A stretch of DNA of 64,000 nt from Mycolicibacterium pyrenivorans (GCF_025821625.1 NZ_JACKSH010000260.1:50080-114079); one strand, 5' to 3'. Counted from the first letter of the stretch, positions 31,299-40,784 are shown. Numbers and translations are program-made. Notes: generated from the letters alone by a model not told the origin.

Positions 31299-34022
31299 AT
31301 GAGTGACTCGGATGACGGCGCCCGGCTGCCGGCCGAAGCGCGCGCCCGCAAGCTCATCGATGCGCAGCTGACCCAGGCGGGTTGGGTTGTCCAGGACAAG
31401 AAGGACCTCAACCTTTTCGCGGCGCAAGGCGTGGCCGTCCGCGAGGTGGTGATGAAGCCTGGCCATGGCCGTGTCGATTACCTGCTGTACGTCGACAAGG
31501 CCGTCGTCGGCGTGATCGAGGCCAAACCGGTCGGCACGCCGCTCTCCGGTGTGGAGTGGCAGTCGGCGATGTACGCCGACGGTCTGCCCGCAGACGTCAG
31601 GATTGCGACCAAGACACGAGATGGCCGGTTGCCGTTCGTGTTTGAGGATTCCGGCGTCGAAACCCACTTCACCAACGGCTTCGATCCGGAACCGCGGGCC
31701 CGGCTGATCTTCAACGTCCCGCGACCGGAGACGCTGGCGCGTCACCTGCGCGAGGCCGAGATGAACCCGGGTTACCCCACCTGGCGTGCGAAGGTCCGCA
31801 AGCTGCCGGCGCTGGACACGGACGCTCTGCGGCCGGCGCAGATCGAGGCTGTCAAAGGGGTGGAGCAGAGCCTGGCCGATCAGCAGTACGACAGGTCCCT
31901 GGTGCAGATGGCGACCGGTGCCGGCAAGACATTCACGGCGGTGACGCAGTCGTATCGGCTGCTCAAGCATGGCGGCTTCGACCGGATCCTGTTCCTGGTC
32001 GACCGCAACAATCTGGCCGACCAGACCCTCGGTGAATTCCAGAACTACCGCACACCCGATGACGGCCGACGCTTCACCGAGTTGTACAACGTCAACAAGC
32101 TTTCCAGTGCGGGCCTGCTGGGGTCGACCAAGGTCACGATCTCGACGATTCAGCGGGTGTTCCGCTTCATCAAGGCCGGCGAGGTCAGCGACACCGACGA
32201 CCCCGACATCGACGACTACATCCCGGACACGCCGGTCACCGTTTCCTACAGTGATGTGCTCCCACCGGAGACCTTCGACCTGGTCATCGTCGACGAGGCG
32301 CACCGCAGCATCTATGGGGTGTGGCGCGGAGTCCTGGAGTACTTCGACGCGCACGTCGTCGGTCTGACCGCGACACCGGGCAAGCAGACGTTCGCGTTCT
32401 TCCGGCAGAACCTGGTGTCGGACTACACCTACCCGGAATCGGTGGCCGACGGCGTCAACGTCGACTTCGAGGTCTACCGCATCCGCACCAAGATCAGCGA
32501 CCAGGGATCGCACATCGAGGCCGGCACCATCGTCCCCAAGGTGGACCGCCGCACCCGCGAACAGCGTCTCGAAGCACTCGACGACGATCTGGATTACGTT
32601 CCGGGACAGCTCGACCGAGCGGTCACCGCCACCGATCAGATCCGCACGGTGCTGGAGACATTCCGCGACCGGCTGTTCACCGAGATCTTCCCGGGCCGCA
32701 GCACGGTTCCCAAGACCTTGATCTTCGCCAAAGACGACAACCACGCCGAGGAGATCGTCACACAGGTGCGCGAGGTGTTCGGCAAAGGCAACGACTTCGC
32801 CGCCAAGATCACCTACAACGCCCGCAACGCCAAGGAACAGTTGAAGGCATTTCGCACCAGCCCGGCTCTGCGCATCGCGGTGACGGTCGACATGATCGCC
32901 ACCGGCACTGATGTCAAACCGCTGGAGTGCGTGCTCTTCATGCGTGACGTGCGGTCGGCGCAGTACTTCGAGCAGATGAAGGGCCGGGGGGCACGCACCA
33001 TTCCCGATGCCGACTTCCAGGCCGTCACCCCGGACGCCACGACCAAGACCCGGTTCGTCATCGTCGACGCGATCGGTGTCACCGAACACGACTTCGTCGA
33101 ACCCCCGCTGAACCGACAACGGTCGGTGCCGCTGAAGAAACTGCTGGAGAAAGCGGCCAACCTGACGATCACCGAGGATGAGGCGGCTACCCTGGCCTCA
33201 CGCCTGGCCAAGCTCGAACTCGACCTGACCGATGCGGAACGGGTCGAACTCGATGAGGTGGCGGGACAACCGGTGCGCGACATCATCCGGTCGCTGGTCG
33301 ATGCGGTCGAGCCGTCGACGACGACACCGGAGGCCATTGAAGCGGCCCTGGTGCCGATCGCGTCGAACCCGGAGCTGCGCAACCGTGTCCTGGAACTTCG
33401 GGCCGCGCACGACCGCATCATCGACGAGGTCAGCACCGACGAGCTGATCGAGGCCGGGGGAGTGGTGGACACCGGCAAGGCCCGGACGATCGTGGAGTCG
33501 TGGACCGCCTACCTCGACGAACACCGTGACGAGATCACGGCGCTGCAGTTGGGGTACGAGGCCGGCGAGCGGCGCATCGACTTCGGCTTCATCGAGGGTC
33601 TGGCCGCCAGAATTGCCCGGCCACCACACAATTGGACGCCCGACATCATCTGGAACGCCTATGCCGCCGTCGACGGCGCGAAGGTGCACAAGAGCGCCAC
33701 ACATGCGGTGACCGACCTGGTGTCGCTCGTCCGGTATGCCACCGGCGTCGACGACGAACTCATCCCCTACGGTGACCGGGTGCGGGAGAAGTACGCGGCG
33801 TGGTTGACGCAGCAGGAACAGGCCGGGGTGACGTTCAGCGACACCGAGCGATGGTGGCTGGACCGGATGGTGTCGGTGATTGCCAGTTCGGCGGGTATTC
33901 GAGTGGAAGACCTCGACAATGCGCCATTCATCGAACGCGGTGGAACAGACGGGGCTATACGGGATTTGGGGGATCGGGCGGCGGATCTGATTGACCAATT
34001 GAATGCGGAGTTGACGGCATGA
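31299..34022 (+). CDS. hsdR: type I restriction enzyme, R subunit (HsdR)
   Basis: A 907-residue ATP-dependent translocase-nuclease. The N-terminal PD-(D/E)xK nuclease shows GRVDYLLYVDKAVVGVIEAKP. Walker A is QMATGAGKTFTAV (about residue 205), Walker B is VIVDEAHRSIYG (about 330), and the later helicase motifs include VDMIATGTDVKPLECVLFM and YFEQMKGRGAR. A C-terminal helical region binds the methylase complex. With HsdM and HsdS it would cleave unmodified foreign DNA. It starts the island operon and overlaps hsdS by 4 bp. The protein looks intact, although the partner methylase gene is frameshifted. Confidence 0.93.
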   Translation: MSDSDDGARLPAEARARKLIDAQLTQAGWVVQDKKDLNLFAAQGVAVREVVMKPGHGRVDYLLYVDKAVVGVIEAKPVGTPLSGVEWQSAMYADGLPADVRIATKTRDGRLPFVFEDSGVETHFTNGFDPEPRARLIFNVPRPETLARHLREAEMNPGYPTWRAKVRKLPALDTDALRPAQIEAVKGVEQSLADQQYDRSLVQMATGAGKTFTAVTQSYRLLKHGGFDRILFLVDRNNLADQTLGEFQNYRTPDDGRRFTELYNVNKLSSAGLLGSTKVTISTIQRVFRFIKAGEVSDTDDPDIDDYIPDTPVTVSYSDVLPPETFDLVIVDEAHRSIYGVWRGVLEYFDAHVVGLTATPGKQTFAFFRQNLVSDYTYPESVADGVNVDFEVYRIRTKISDQGSHIEAGTIVPKVDRRTREQRLEALDDDLDYVPGQLDRAVTATDQIRTVLETFRDRLFTEIFPGRSTVPKTLIFAKDDNHAEEIVTQVREVFGKGNDFAAKITYNARNAKEQLKAFRTSPALRIAVTVDMIATGTDVKPLECVLFMRDVRSAQYFEQMKGRGARTIPDADFQAVTPDATTKTRFVIVDAIGVTEHDFVEPPLNRQRSVPLKKLLEKAANLTITEDEAATLASRLAKLELDLTDAERVELDEVAGQPVRDIIRSLVDAVEPSTTTPEAIEAALVPIASNPELRNRVLELRAAHDRIIDEVSTDELIEAGGVVDTGKARTIVESWTAYLDEHRDEITALQLGYEAGERRIDFGFIEGLAARIARPPHNWTPDIIWNAYAAVDGAKVHKSATHAVTDLVSLVRYATGVDDELIPYGDRVREKYAAWLTQQEQAGVTFSDTERWWLDRMVSVIASSAGIRVEDLDNAPFIERGGTDGAIRDLGDRAADLIDQLNAELTA

Positions 34023-35230
34023 TCCCATTTCCATCGTCATGGCGGGTGCATGATCTTGGCGGTCTGGTCGAGATTCTCGATTCACGTCGCATTCCGGTTA
34101 GCGCGAAGGAACGTGCAAAACGTCCCGGAAAGGTACCGTATTACGGTGCGACCGGCCAGGTAGGAACCATAGATGAGGCAATCTTCGACGAACCGCTTGT
34201 GCTCCTCGGAGAGGACGGCGTCCAATTCTTTGATCCATCAAAACGCAAGTCCTACCTCATCGAGGGGCGAGCGTGGGTGAACAATCATGCGCATGTTCTC
34301 CGTCCGCACGACGTGCTTGATCGTAGGTTCCTGAGCTATTACCTCGATGCTGCTGATTACCGCGGCTTCGCAAATGGTACGACACGCCTGAAACTGACTC
34401 AGGCTGCGATGCGTCGAATTCCTGTTCCACTGCCAGTTCTGGACGAACAACGCCGGATCGTCGCCACTCTCGAAGACCATCTGTCGCGTCTCGATGTCGC
34501 TGAGTCCTCGCTCAGACTCGCGATGCAAAAAATTGATGCGATGGCGACTGCATCTCTCGATCGGCAAACGACAGCGGAGTCCAGGGCTTGGCGCGATACA
34601 ACCGTCGGAGCTGTGGCGGAGTTGGTCGAGTATGGATCAAGTGCGAAATGTGCTGGACAAGTCGCTGACTCCGACGTCCCCGTGCTCCGCATGGGCAATA
34701 TCCAGAATGGGAAGATCAATTGGACTGGATTGAAGTACTTGCCCGCTGGCCACGCGGAGTTCCCGAAGCTGCTGCTGCAATCGGGCGATCTGGTTTTCAA
34801 TCGTACGAACAGCGCTGAGCTAGTTGGTAAGTCAGCGGTCTTCGAAGACACGCGAGCCGCATCATTCGCGTCGTATCTGATACGAGTGAGGTTCGGCCAG
34901 GAAGTGAATCCTGCGTGGGCGAACATGGTAATCAACAGTCCGGCAGGCCGACGCTACGTGAAGTCGGTTGCTTCCCAGCAAGTTGGTCAGGCGAATGTGA
35001 ACGGGACTAAATTGAAAGCGTTTCCGTTACCGTTGCCACCCCTGGATGAGCAATCTCGTCGCGTTCGTGCTTATGAAGAGGTCGTCGGGAGTCGCGAACG
35101 ACTTCGGCATCAAATCGCAGATTCGATGGTGAGGGCGGCTGCTCTCCGTCGCTCCCTCCTCACCGCTGCATTCTCTGGGCGCCTCACCAACCCTTCGTCC
35201 GAACTCGTCGAAGAACTCGAATCCCCGTGA
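34019..35230 (+). CDS. hsdS: type I restriction enzyme, specificity subunit (HsdS)
   Basis: A 403-residue protein with two target-recognition domains and two conserved helical repeats: LPVLDEQRRIVATLEDHLSRLDVAES (about 138-163) and LPPLDEQSRRVRAYEEVVGSRERLRHQIA (about 336-364). TRD1 covers about 1-137 and TRD2 about 190-335, each reading half of a bipartite target. The DNA is visibly more AT-rich than its neighbours, especially 34020-34560, which is common for exchanged TRDs and suggests horizontal transfer. The start overlaps hsdR (ATGA) and the end overlaps the GIY-YIG gene (GTGA). Confidence 0.92.
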   Translation: MIPFPSSWRVHDLGGLVEILDSRRIPVSAKERAKRPGKVPYYGATGQVGTIDEAIFDEPLVLLGEDGVQFFDPSKRKSYLIEGRAWVNNHAHVLRPHDVLDRRFLSYYLDAADYRGFANGTTRLKLTQAAMRRIPVPLPVLDEQRRIVATLEDHLSRLDVAESSLRLAMQKIDAMATASLDRQTTAESRAWRDTTVGAVAELVEYGSSAKCAGQVADSDVPVLRMGNIQNGKINWTGLKYLPAGHAEFPKLLLQSGDLVFNRTNSAELVGKSAVFEDTRAASFASYLIRVRFGQEVNPAWANMVINSPAGRRYVKSVASQQVGQANVNGTKLKAFPLPLPPLDEQSRRVRAYEEVVGSRERLRHQIADSMVRAAALRRSLLTAAFSGRLTNPSSELVEELESP

Positions 35231-36129
35231 GCGGCAGGCAGATCAAGCTCTTCCTAGTCGACGGCGGCCCGGGCAGTCTAACCACCGCGGAGATCACCAA
35301 CTGGACCGGCCATGTCCTTTCGGCGCCACGGTCCGAGCTGGCAGATCTGCTCAAACGCGATGAGGCGCAACACACCGGCGCCTACCTACTGCTCGGCGAG
35401 GACGAAGAAGCCGTCGGTAACACCCGGTGCTACATCGGTGAGGCCGATGTTGTGGCCGAGCGACTGCGCTATCACCAGCGGGAGAAGGACTTCTGGGACC
35501 GCGTCGTGGTGATCACTTCCAAGGACGCGAATCTGACCAAGGCGCACGGTCGCTATCTGGAATCACGGATCATCGAGTTGGCCAAGCGTGCCGGCCGAGT
35601 GAAGGTCGAGAACGGTACCGCTCCACCGTTGCCGGCGCTGCCCGAAGCCGACGCCTCCGACATGGACTACTTCGTGACGCAACTGGAGATCGTGCTCCCC
35701 GTGCTGGGCGTCAATGCGATCCGAGTACCCTCGGCGAAGCCTGGCCCGAACCACAGCGGCAACGACTCGCTGTCACCGGTGTTTCAGCTGCGCGACGGCA
35801 AGCTCGGCGTGGACGCCAGAGCCCAGCAGATCGACGGTGAGTTCACCATGCTGGCCGGCTCAACTGTGGTCGCCACCTGGCACGGCGTCGGCAAGGCGGA
35901 GAGCACCATGAAGGCATATGCGTCCTATCGGGCGCAGCATGAACACCTGGTCGCCGACGGTGCGATCACCGTCGAAGCGGGACTGGGCCGAGTCGTTCGG
36001 AACATCCCGTTCAGCTCGCCCTCGACCGCCGGTGCTGTGGCGCTGGGCCGGTCGTGCAACGGCCGCCGGGAGTGGATCGCCGCCGATGGCTCGACGTTCG
36101 GGCGGTGGGAGAGCCGCGGCGTCGAGTAA
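35227..36129 (+). CDS. GIY-YIG nuclease family protein with DUF4357 domain
   Basis: A 300-residue protein. The N-terminal part has a GIY-YIG-like core, TGAYLLLGEDEEAVGNTRCYIGEADVVAERL, followed by EKDFWDRVVVITSKDANLTKAHGRYLESRIIELAKRAGR. The C-terminal part, FTMLAGSTVVATW...NIPFSSPSTAGAVALGRSCNGRREW, matches DUF4357. The classic GIY is changed to AYL and YIG to YIG(E), so catalysis is not assured. Such proteins are often found beside type I restriction genes and may modulate restriction or act as a second nuclease; that is inference. GTG 35227 overlaps hsdS by 4 bp. Confidence 0.8.
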   Translation: MSGRQIKLFLVDGGPGSLTTAEITNWTGHVLSAPRSELADLLKRDEAQHTGAYLLLGEDEEAVGNTRCYIGEADVVAERLRYHQREKDFWDRVVVITSKDANLTKAHGRYLESRIIELAKRAGRVKVENGTAPPLPALPEADASDMDYFVTQLEIVLPVLGVNAIRVPSAKPGPNHSGNDSLSPVFQLRDGKLGVDARAQQIDGEFTMLAGSTVVATWHGVGKAESTMKAYASYRAQHEHLVADGAITVEAGLGRVVRNIPFSSPSTAGAVALGRSCNGRREWIAADGSTFGRWESRGVE

Positions 36130-36237
36130 CACTTATCTCGGTTGTCGGACGGTTCTGCGAGTATCTCAGTGGTCATCGCCTGCGCAGGAGGCAGAATTGC
36201 AGGTGACCGCACGCAGCGCAGAGGGGAGGCGCCGACC

Positions 36238-37095
36238 ATGATCAAGCAGATCGAGCTGCACCTCGTCGATGGCTCGGCACCCAGCGGTGAGATCACGTTG
36301 AAGGACCTCAGCGGCATAGCCGCAGCCCTGCAGGAGCTGGTGACCCGCCTCAGTAGGGAAGCCGCTGACGCGGCCGGTCCCGGCCGGTCGAAGCAGTACG
36401 TCGAAGAGTTCGCCGAACTCCGGCTGGACGCAATCACCGCAGGCAGCACCGTGCTCAAGGTCAGCAAAGGGCCGACGGACAAACTGGATGTCGACGTACC
36501 TGGACTGACCGAAGCAGACGACAGGCTGTGGGACATCCTGGGTGCCATCAGCGCTGACCAGCGGCCCGAGTGGACCAGCACGTTGGTGGCCGAGTCGGTG
36601 GGCAAGCTCGCCACCGCGCTGCGGGGAGCAGCACGGACCACGGTCATCTCCTCGCCCGCCCGTGCAGATGTGCGGATCGACGCCGCACGAATTCACCCCG
36701 AGACCTGGGCGGTCAACCGGATCACCGCCGCGGGCTCGGGCACCGCTGCGGGTTGGCTGGAGAAGGTCGACCTGCACTCGCACACGTTCCGGATCCGTGA
36801 TGACGTCGGCAACACCGTGGAACTCCGACGGGTCGCCGACGACAAGGCTGCTGGGCGGCTTGTCGGGCAATGGGTGACCGCCGAGGGGGACGCGACGCTG
36901 AGTCCGTCAGGACGCGTGGTGGTCCTGAACCACGCGCGCGTGCTCGAGACGGGCGACCCCGCGGCAGAGTTCTTGGGCAGTCGTGTCGTTCCCCTCGACG
37001 AGACCCTTGCCAGCGCGCCTGGCCCAGATCCGAATGATCGGCTCGACCTCACCGAAGAGGAAGCGGCGGAGTTCCTTCGGGCGATTCGTTCATGA
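36238..37095 (+). CDS. unknown protein partnered with a PIN-domain gene
   Basis: A 285-residue soluble protein that I do not recognise. It starts MIKQIELHLVDGSAPSGEI, is helical around ALQELVTRLSREAADAAG, and has a beta-rich C-terminal half (VDLHSHTFRIRDDVGNTVELRRV..., GRVVVLNHARVLE) ending in an acidic tail. Its ATG has AGGGGAGG 9 bases upstream. The last 4 bp overlap the PIN gene, so the two are probably co-translated, which is the arrangement of an antitoxin and toxin; at 285 residues it would be a large antitoxin. It may instead be a sensor or restriction cofactor. Confidence 0.7.
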   Translation: MIKQIELHLVDGSAPSGEITLKDLSGIAAALQELVTRLSREAADAAGPGRSKQYVEEFAELRLDAITAGSTVLKVSKGPTDKLDVDVPGLTEADDRLWDILGAISADQRPEWTSTLVAESVGKLATALRGAARTTVISSPARADVRIDAARIHPETWAVNRITAAGSGTAAGWLEKVDLHSHTFRIRDDVGNTVELRRVADDKAAGRLVGQWVTAEGDATLSPSGRVVVLNHARVLETGDPAAEFLGSRVVPLDETLASAPGPDPNDRLDLTEEEAAEFLRAIRS

Positions 37096-37511
37096 CTGTG
37101 TTGAACGCGATTGTCGACACCGACGTCTTCAGCTGTGTCTATGTGCTTCCGAGGGGTTCCGACCCTCGTACCACAGGCTGGACAGACGCGCTAGCGCAAC
37201 GTCGGGTCATCATTTCGTTTCAGACTCGCGCCGAAATACTTGAGGGCGCCCGTCGAAGGGGGTGGGGCGCGCCGCGGGTCAATCGCCTCCACGAGATCCT
37301 GGCGCGCACCCCGACGATCCACTCCGATAACGACGTCGTTGATGCCTACGTGAACCTCTCGGCGGAGTGCCGGGAGGTCGGGCATCCGCTTCACGAGAAG
37401 ATCCACACCGCTGATCGATGGATCGCGGCTTGTGCGGTCGCCAAGGGCATAGAACTGTTCTCCGGCGACGCCATCTTTCACGGTGTACCGAATCTGAATG
37501 TCCACAGCTGA
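37092..37511 (+). CDS. PIN-domain ribonuclease (toxin-like)
   Basis: A 139-residue PIN-domain protein of the VapC type, a metal-dependent RNase. Acidic active-site residues are visible: Asp in AIVDTDVFS (residues 9/11), Glu in SFQTRAEILEG, Asp in HTADRWIAACAVAKG and Asp in LFSGDAIFHGV. Start ATG 37092 overlaps the upstream gene by 4 bp. Its placement inside a restriction operon suggests an abortive-infection or addiction role: loss of the operon or failed restriction could release it. The natural target is unknown. Confidence 0.85.
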   Translation: MTVLNAIVDTDVFSCVYVLPRGSDPRTTGWTDALAQRRVIISFQTRAEILEGARRRGWGAPRVNRLHEILARTPTIHSDNDVVDAYVNLSAECREVGHPLHEKIHTADRWIAACAVAKGIELFSGDAIFHGVPNLNVHS

Positions 37512-37525
37512 ATTCGAAGGAATGC

Positions 37526-39011
37526 ATGTCTGAATCACGTCGCCTCGTCGACAAGCTCTGGTCGTACTGCAACGTTCTGCGCGACGACGGTGTCGGGGTC
37601 ATTGAGTACACCGAACAGCTCACGTACCTACTGTTCTTGAAGATGGCCCACGAGCGGGCGACGCGGAAACTGAACCCGCAGAAGATCGTTCCCGACGAGT
37701 ACTCCTGGCAGAAGCTTCTCGATGCGGAGGGCACCGACCTCGAAGTCGAGTACACCAACATTCTGGTCGGGTTGGCGCAGCAGCCGGGAACGCTCGGAAC
37801 CATCTACCGGAAGGCGCAGAACAGGGTTCAAGATCCGGCCAAGCTCAAGCGACTGATCGTCGATCTCATCGACAAAGAGAACTGGTCCGCCTCGGGCACC
37901 GATCTCAAGGGCGACGCCTACGAGGAACTGCTTGCCAAGGGCGCCTCCGACAAGGGTTCTGGGGCAGGTCAGTACTTCACGCCGCGCGACCTTATCCGCG
38001 CCATAGTGGACGTGATCGATCCGTCGGTGGCGGACACCGTCGTCGACCCGGCGTGTGGCACTGGTGGCTTCCTTCTCGTTGCCCACGAGCACGTCGCGGA
38101 GGGGGCGGGAAAGCTCACCCCAACACAACGGAACCATCTGCGGGACAAGTTCGTCACAGGGTATGAGCTCGTCGACGGCACTGCGCGACTGGCGGCGATG
38201 AATCTGCTGCTGCACGGAATCGGAACCGCAGACGGACCCTCGTTGATCGAGGTCCGGGATGCCCTTGATAGCCGATCCAGGGCAGCGCTGGTCGGTGGTG
38301 CTGTCCAACCCACCGTTCGGACGCAAGTCATCGCTGATCATGGTGGGTGCTGACGGCCGAGAAGCGCGCGACGACGTTGAAATCGAACGCCAAGACTTCG
38401 TCGTCACCACGAGCAACAAGCAGCTCAATTTCCTGCAGCACATCATGACCATTCTCGACATCAACGGTCGCGCGGCTGTCGTGCTGCCAGACAACGTGTT
38501 GTTCGAAGGCGGCGCCGGGGAGACGCTGCGTCGAAAACTGCTGGAGGACTTCGATCTCCACACCATGTTGCGCCTGCCTACCGGTATTTTTTATGCCCAA
38601 GGCGTGAAGGCGAACGTGCTGTTCTTCGACAAAAGGCCGGCGAACGAGCAGCCGTGGACCAGCAAGCTGTGGGTCTATGACCTGCGCACAAACGAGCACT
38701 TCACGCTCAAGCAGAACCCCTTGCGGCGGCGTCACCTCGATGAGTTCGTCGACTCCTACTTGTCGGGAAAACCGCGTGAGGAGCGCGTCGAGTCGGAGCG
38801 GTGGAAAGCGTTCACCTATGACGACCTCGTCGCCCGCGACAAGGTGAATCTCGACATCACCTGGCTGCGCGACGAATCGTTGGAGGATGCTGACAACCTC
38901 CCGGCGCCGGAGGTGATCGCCCGCGAGATTGTGGAGGATCTGACCGCGGCGCTGGTTGAATTCGAAGCCGTCGCGGCCGCCCTCGGAGCGGCGGCGACCG
39001 ACCGCAGCTAA
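37526..39011 (+). pseudogene. hsdM: type I DNA methyltransferase (HsdM), interrupted by a frameshift
   Basis: Two overlapping frames together encode a full HsdM. The first (ATG 37526 to a stop at 38353) carries the N-terminal helical domain and SAM motif I (VDPACGTGGFLL, about residue 173). The second (to 39011) carries the catalytic motif NPPFGRKSS and the C-terminal domain. Removing one C from the CCC run at 38262-38264 joins them as D-A-L-I-A-D-P-G and gives 494 codons, the normal family size. As written the gene is broken between binding and catalytic motifs. A sequencing error, or programmed slippage, cannot be excluded. AAGGA precedes the ATG. Confidence 0.85.
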
Positions 39012-39035
39012 GCACTCTGGTCAATTCCCATATCG

Positions 39036-39050
39036 GAGAATGGTGTTCTC
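39036..39050. promoter_or_regulatory. operator palindrome GAGAAT-GGT-GTTCTC
   Basis: Near-perfect copy with exact GAGAA/TTCTC arms and an extra G/C pair outside (GGAGAA...TTCTCC). It lies 30 bp upstream of the hydrolase GTG at 39081 and marks the resumption of the catabolic regulon after the restriction island. Confidence 0.7.
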
Positions 39051-39080
39051 CCTTGCGGACAACACCAGTATCGTGTGGGC

Positions 39081-39907
39081 GTGACGTTCGAGCGCAAGAC
39101 CTTGATGGTCGACGGACTGCGCACCAGCTACCTGGAAGCCGGACAGGGTGAACCGGTCGTGTTGTTGCACGGCGGGGAGTTCGGCGCCAGCGCGGCGATC
39201 GGGTGGGAGCACACCGTCGACGCGCTGGCGGCGCGTCACCGCGTGCTCGCCCCCGACATGCTCGGGTTCGGCGGATCGGCCAAGGTCGTCGACTTCACCG
39301 ACGGCCGTGGCATGCGGATCAGGCACATCGCGCGCTTCTGTGAGGTGATGGGTATCGAGTCCGCGCATTTCGTGGGCAACTCGATGGGCGCGATCAACCT
39401 GCTCGTGGACGCCACGTCGGAATCGCCGCGGCTGCCCGTCCGCAGCCTGGTGGCGATCTGCGGCGGCGGGGACATCCAGCGCAACGAGCACGTCGACGCG
39501 CTGTACGACTACGACGCCAGCCTGGCCGGCATGCGCCGGATCGTCGCGGCGTTGTTCTACTCCCCGTCCTATCCCGAGGACGACGACTATGTGCGCAGGC
39601 GCTACGAGTCGAGCGTCGCACCCGTGCCTGGGAGTCGTTGGCGGCGGCCAGATTCCGCCGTCCCGGCCTGGAGGCGCCGTCGACGCCGAGCAGCACGCGG
39701 GCCTACGAGCGCATCGGCGTCCCGACGCTGGTCGTGGAGGGCGCAGGCGACAAGCTGCTGCCGCCGGGATGGGCCGCCGAGATCGCCGGGCAGACCCGTC
39801 ACGGCCGGTCCGCGGTGATCGACCGCGCCGGTCACTGCCCACAACTGGAACAGCCACAGGCTGTCAACGAGCTACTGCTCGACTTCTTCGAAGGGATCGC
39901 GCAATGA
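39081..39907 (+). pseudogene. alpha/beta hydrolase, interrupted by a frameshift
   Basis: The first frame encodes the oxyanion segment VVLLHGGEFGAS and nucleophile motif VGNSMGAINL (GxSxG). It loses sense after YVRRRYESSVAP near 39620. The second frame continues with WESLAAARFRRPG..., the acid-residue region PTLVVEGAGDKLLPPGW and the catalytic His in DRAGHCPQLEQP. Adding one base near 39623-39625 restores a 275-codon hydrolase similar to meta-cleavage product hydrolases. The start is GTG 39081 (GTG 39075 also possible). The end overlaps the SDR start by 4 bp. This is either a real pseudogene or a local sequence error. Confidence 0.8.
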
Positions 39908-40731
39908 CCGACGAACTGGCAGGCAAGGTCGCGGTCGTCACCGGCGGAGCGTCGGGTCTGGGAGCAGGTCTGGTGCGGCGCTTCGCCGCCGAGGGCGCCA
40001 AGGTGGTGTTCTGCGACCTCGACGCCGACAGCGGCTCGGCGCTGGCGTCCGAACTCGGCGGCGACGCGGTGTTCATGACAGCCGACGTGTCTGACATCGA
40101 CGAGGTCGGCCGGCTGGTGGCCACGGCGGTGGAGCGCTTCGGGGGCCTGCACGTGATGGTCAACAACGCCGGGGTGTCGGGGACCATGCACCGCCGCTTC
40201 TTCGACGACGACCTCGCCGACTTCCACAAGGTGATGTCGGTCAACGTTCTCGCGGTGATGGCGGGTACCCGCGACGCCGCCCGCCACATGGCCGAGCACG
40301 GCGGCGGCTCGATCATCAACCTCACCTCGATCGGCGGGATCCAGGCCGGTGGCGGGGTGATGACCTATCGGGCGTCGAAGGCGGCGGTCATCCAGTTCAC
40401 GAAGTGCGCAGCGATCGAGTTGGCGCACCACGAGGTACGAGTCAACGCCATCGCTCCCGGCAATATCCGCACCGCAATCGTCCGCAAGTCGGCGGCGGGG
40501 CAGGATCTCGAGAAGCTCGAACAATTCGAGGCGAAGATCCGCCAGCAGATGCGCGACGACCGGCCGCTGAAGCGGGAAGGCACCGTCGACGACGTCGCCG
40601 AGGCCGCGCTCTACTTCGCGACGGACCGGTCGCGCTATGTCACGGGAACCGTGCTGCCGGTGGACGGCGGCACTGTCGCGGGCAAGGTCATGGTCCGCAA
40701 AGCCCCGAAGCCCGACAGCGCCGCCCCGTGA
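39904..40731 (+). CDS. SDR family oxidoreductase
   Basis: A 275-residue short-chain dehydrogenase. Cofactor loop VVTGGASGLGAGLVRRF, acidic CDLDAD stretch (NAD preference), NNAGVSGTMHRRFFDDD, catalytic Ser in NLTSIGGIQAGGG and Tyr/Lys in MTYRASKAAVIQF, then APGNIRTAI and VTGTVLPVDGGTVAGK. All catalytic residues are present. It follows the broken hydrolase with a 4-bp ATGA overlap, so its translation could be reduced if that frameshift is real. It probably oxidises a secondary alcohol in the P450 pathway. The next gene is a TetR on the same strand. Confidence 0.87.
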   Translation: MTDELAGKVAVVTGGASGLGAGLVRRFAAEGAKVVFCDLDADSGSALASELGGDAVFMTADVSDIDEVGRLVATAVERFGGLHVMVNNAGVSGTMHRRFFDDDLADFHKVMSVNVLAVMAGTRDAARHMAEHGGGSIINLTSIGGIQAGGGVMTYRASKAAVIQFTKCAAIELAHHEVRVNAIAPGNIRTAIVRKSAAGQDLEKLEQFEAKIRQQMRDDRPLKREGTVDDVAEAALYFATDRSRYVTGTVLPVDGGTVAGKVMVRKAPKPDSAAP

Positions 40732-40735
40732 GAGT

Positions 40736-40758
40736 TTTAAATCAGTCGCTTGACTTAG
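40736..40758. promoter_or_regulatory. inverted repeat before tetR, candidate autoregulatory operator
   Basis: The region between the SDR stop and the TetR start contains AAATCAGTCGCTTGACTTA. It includes AGTC-GCTT-GACT as an exact inverted repeat, within a looser TAAATCA/TGACTTA pair. It is unlike the GAGAA-type operator. The position, about 30 bp before the TetR GTG, suits autoregulation. Confidence 0.4.
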
Positions 40759-40784
40759 CCGCTGTGACGGGGTTCACTGTATCC

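Noticed and set aside
31278..33119. 613-residue minus-strand frame inside hsdR
   Set aside because: Antisense to the helicase motifs of hsdR, and no conserved domain of its own.
38259..39011. Second HsdM-like fragment as an independent gene
   Set aside because: It lacks the SAM-binding motif and joins the preceding frame exactly after removal of one base, so it is treated as part of one interrupted gene.
40736..40758. Copy of the GAGAA-N5-TTCTC operator before the 40.8-kb TetR
   Set aside because: The inverted repeat there (AGTC...GACT) has unrelated arms, so this TetR probably has its own operator.
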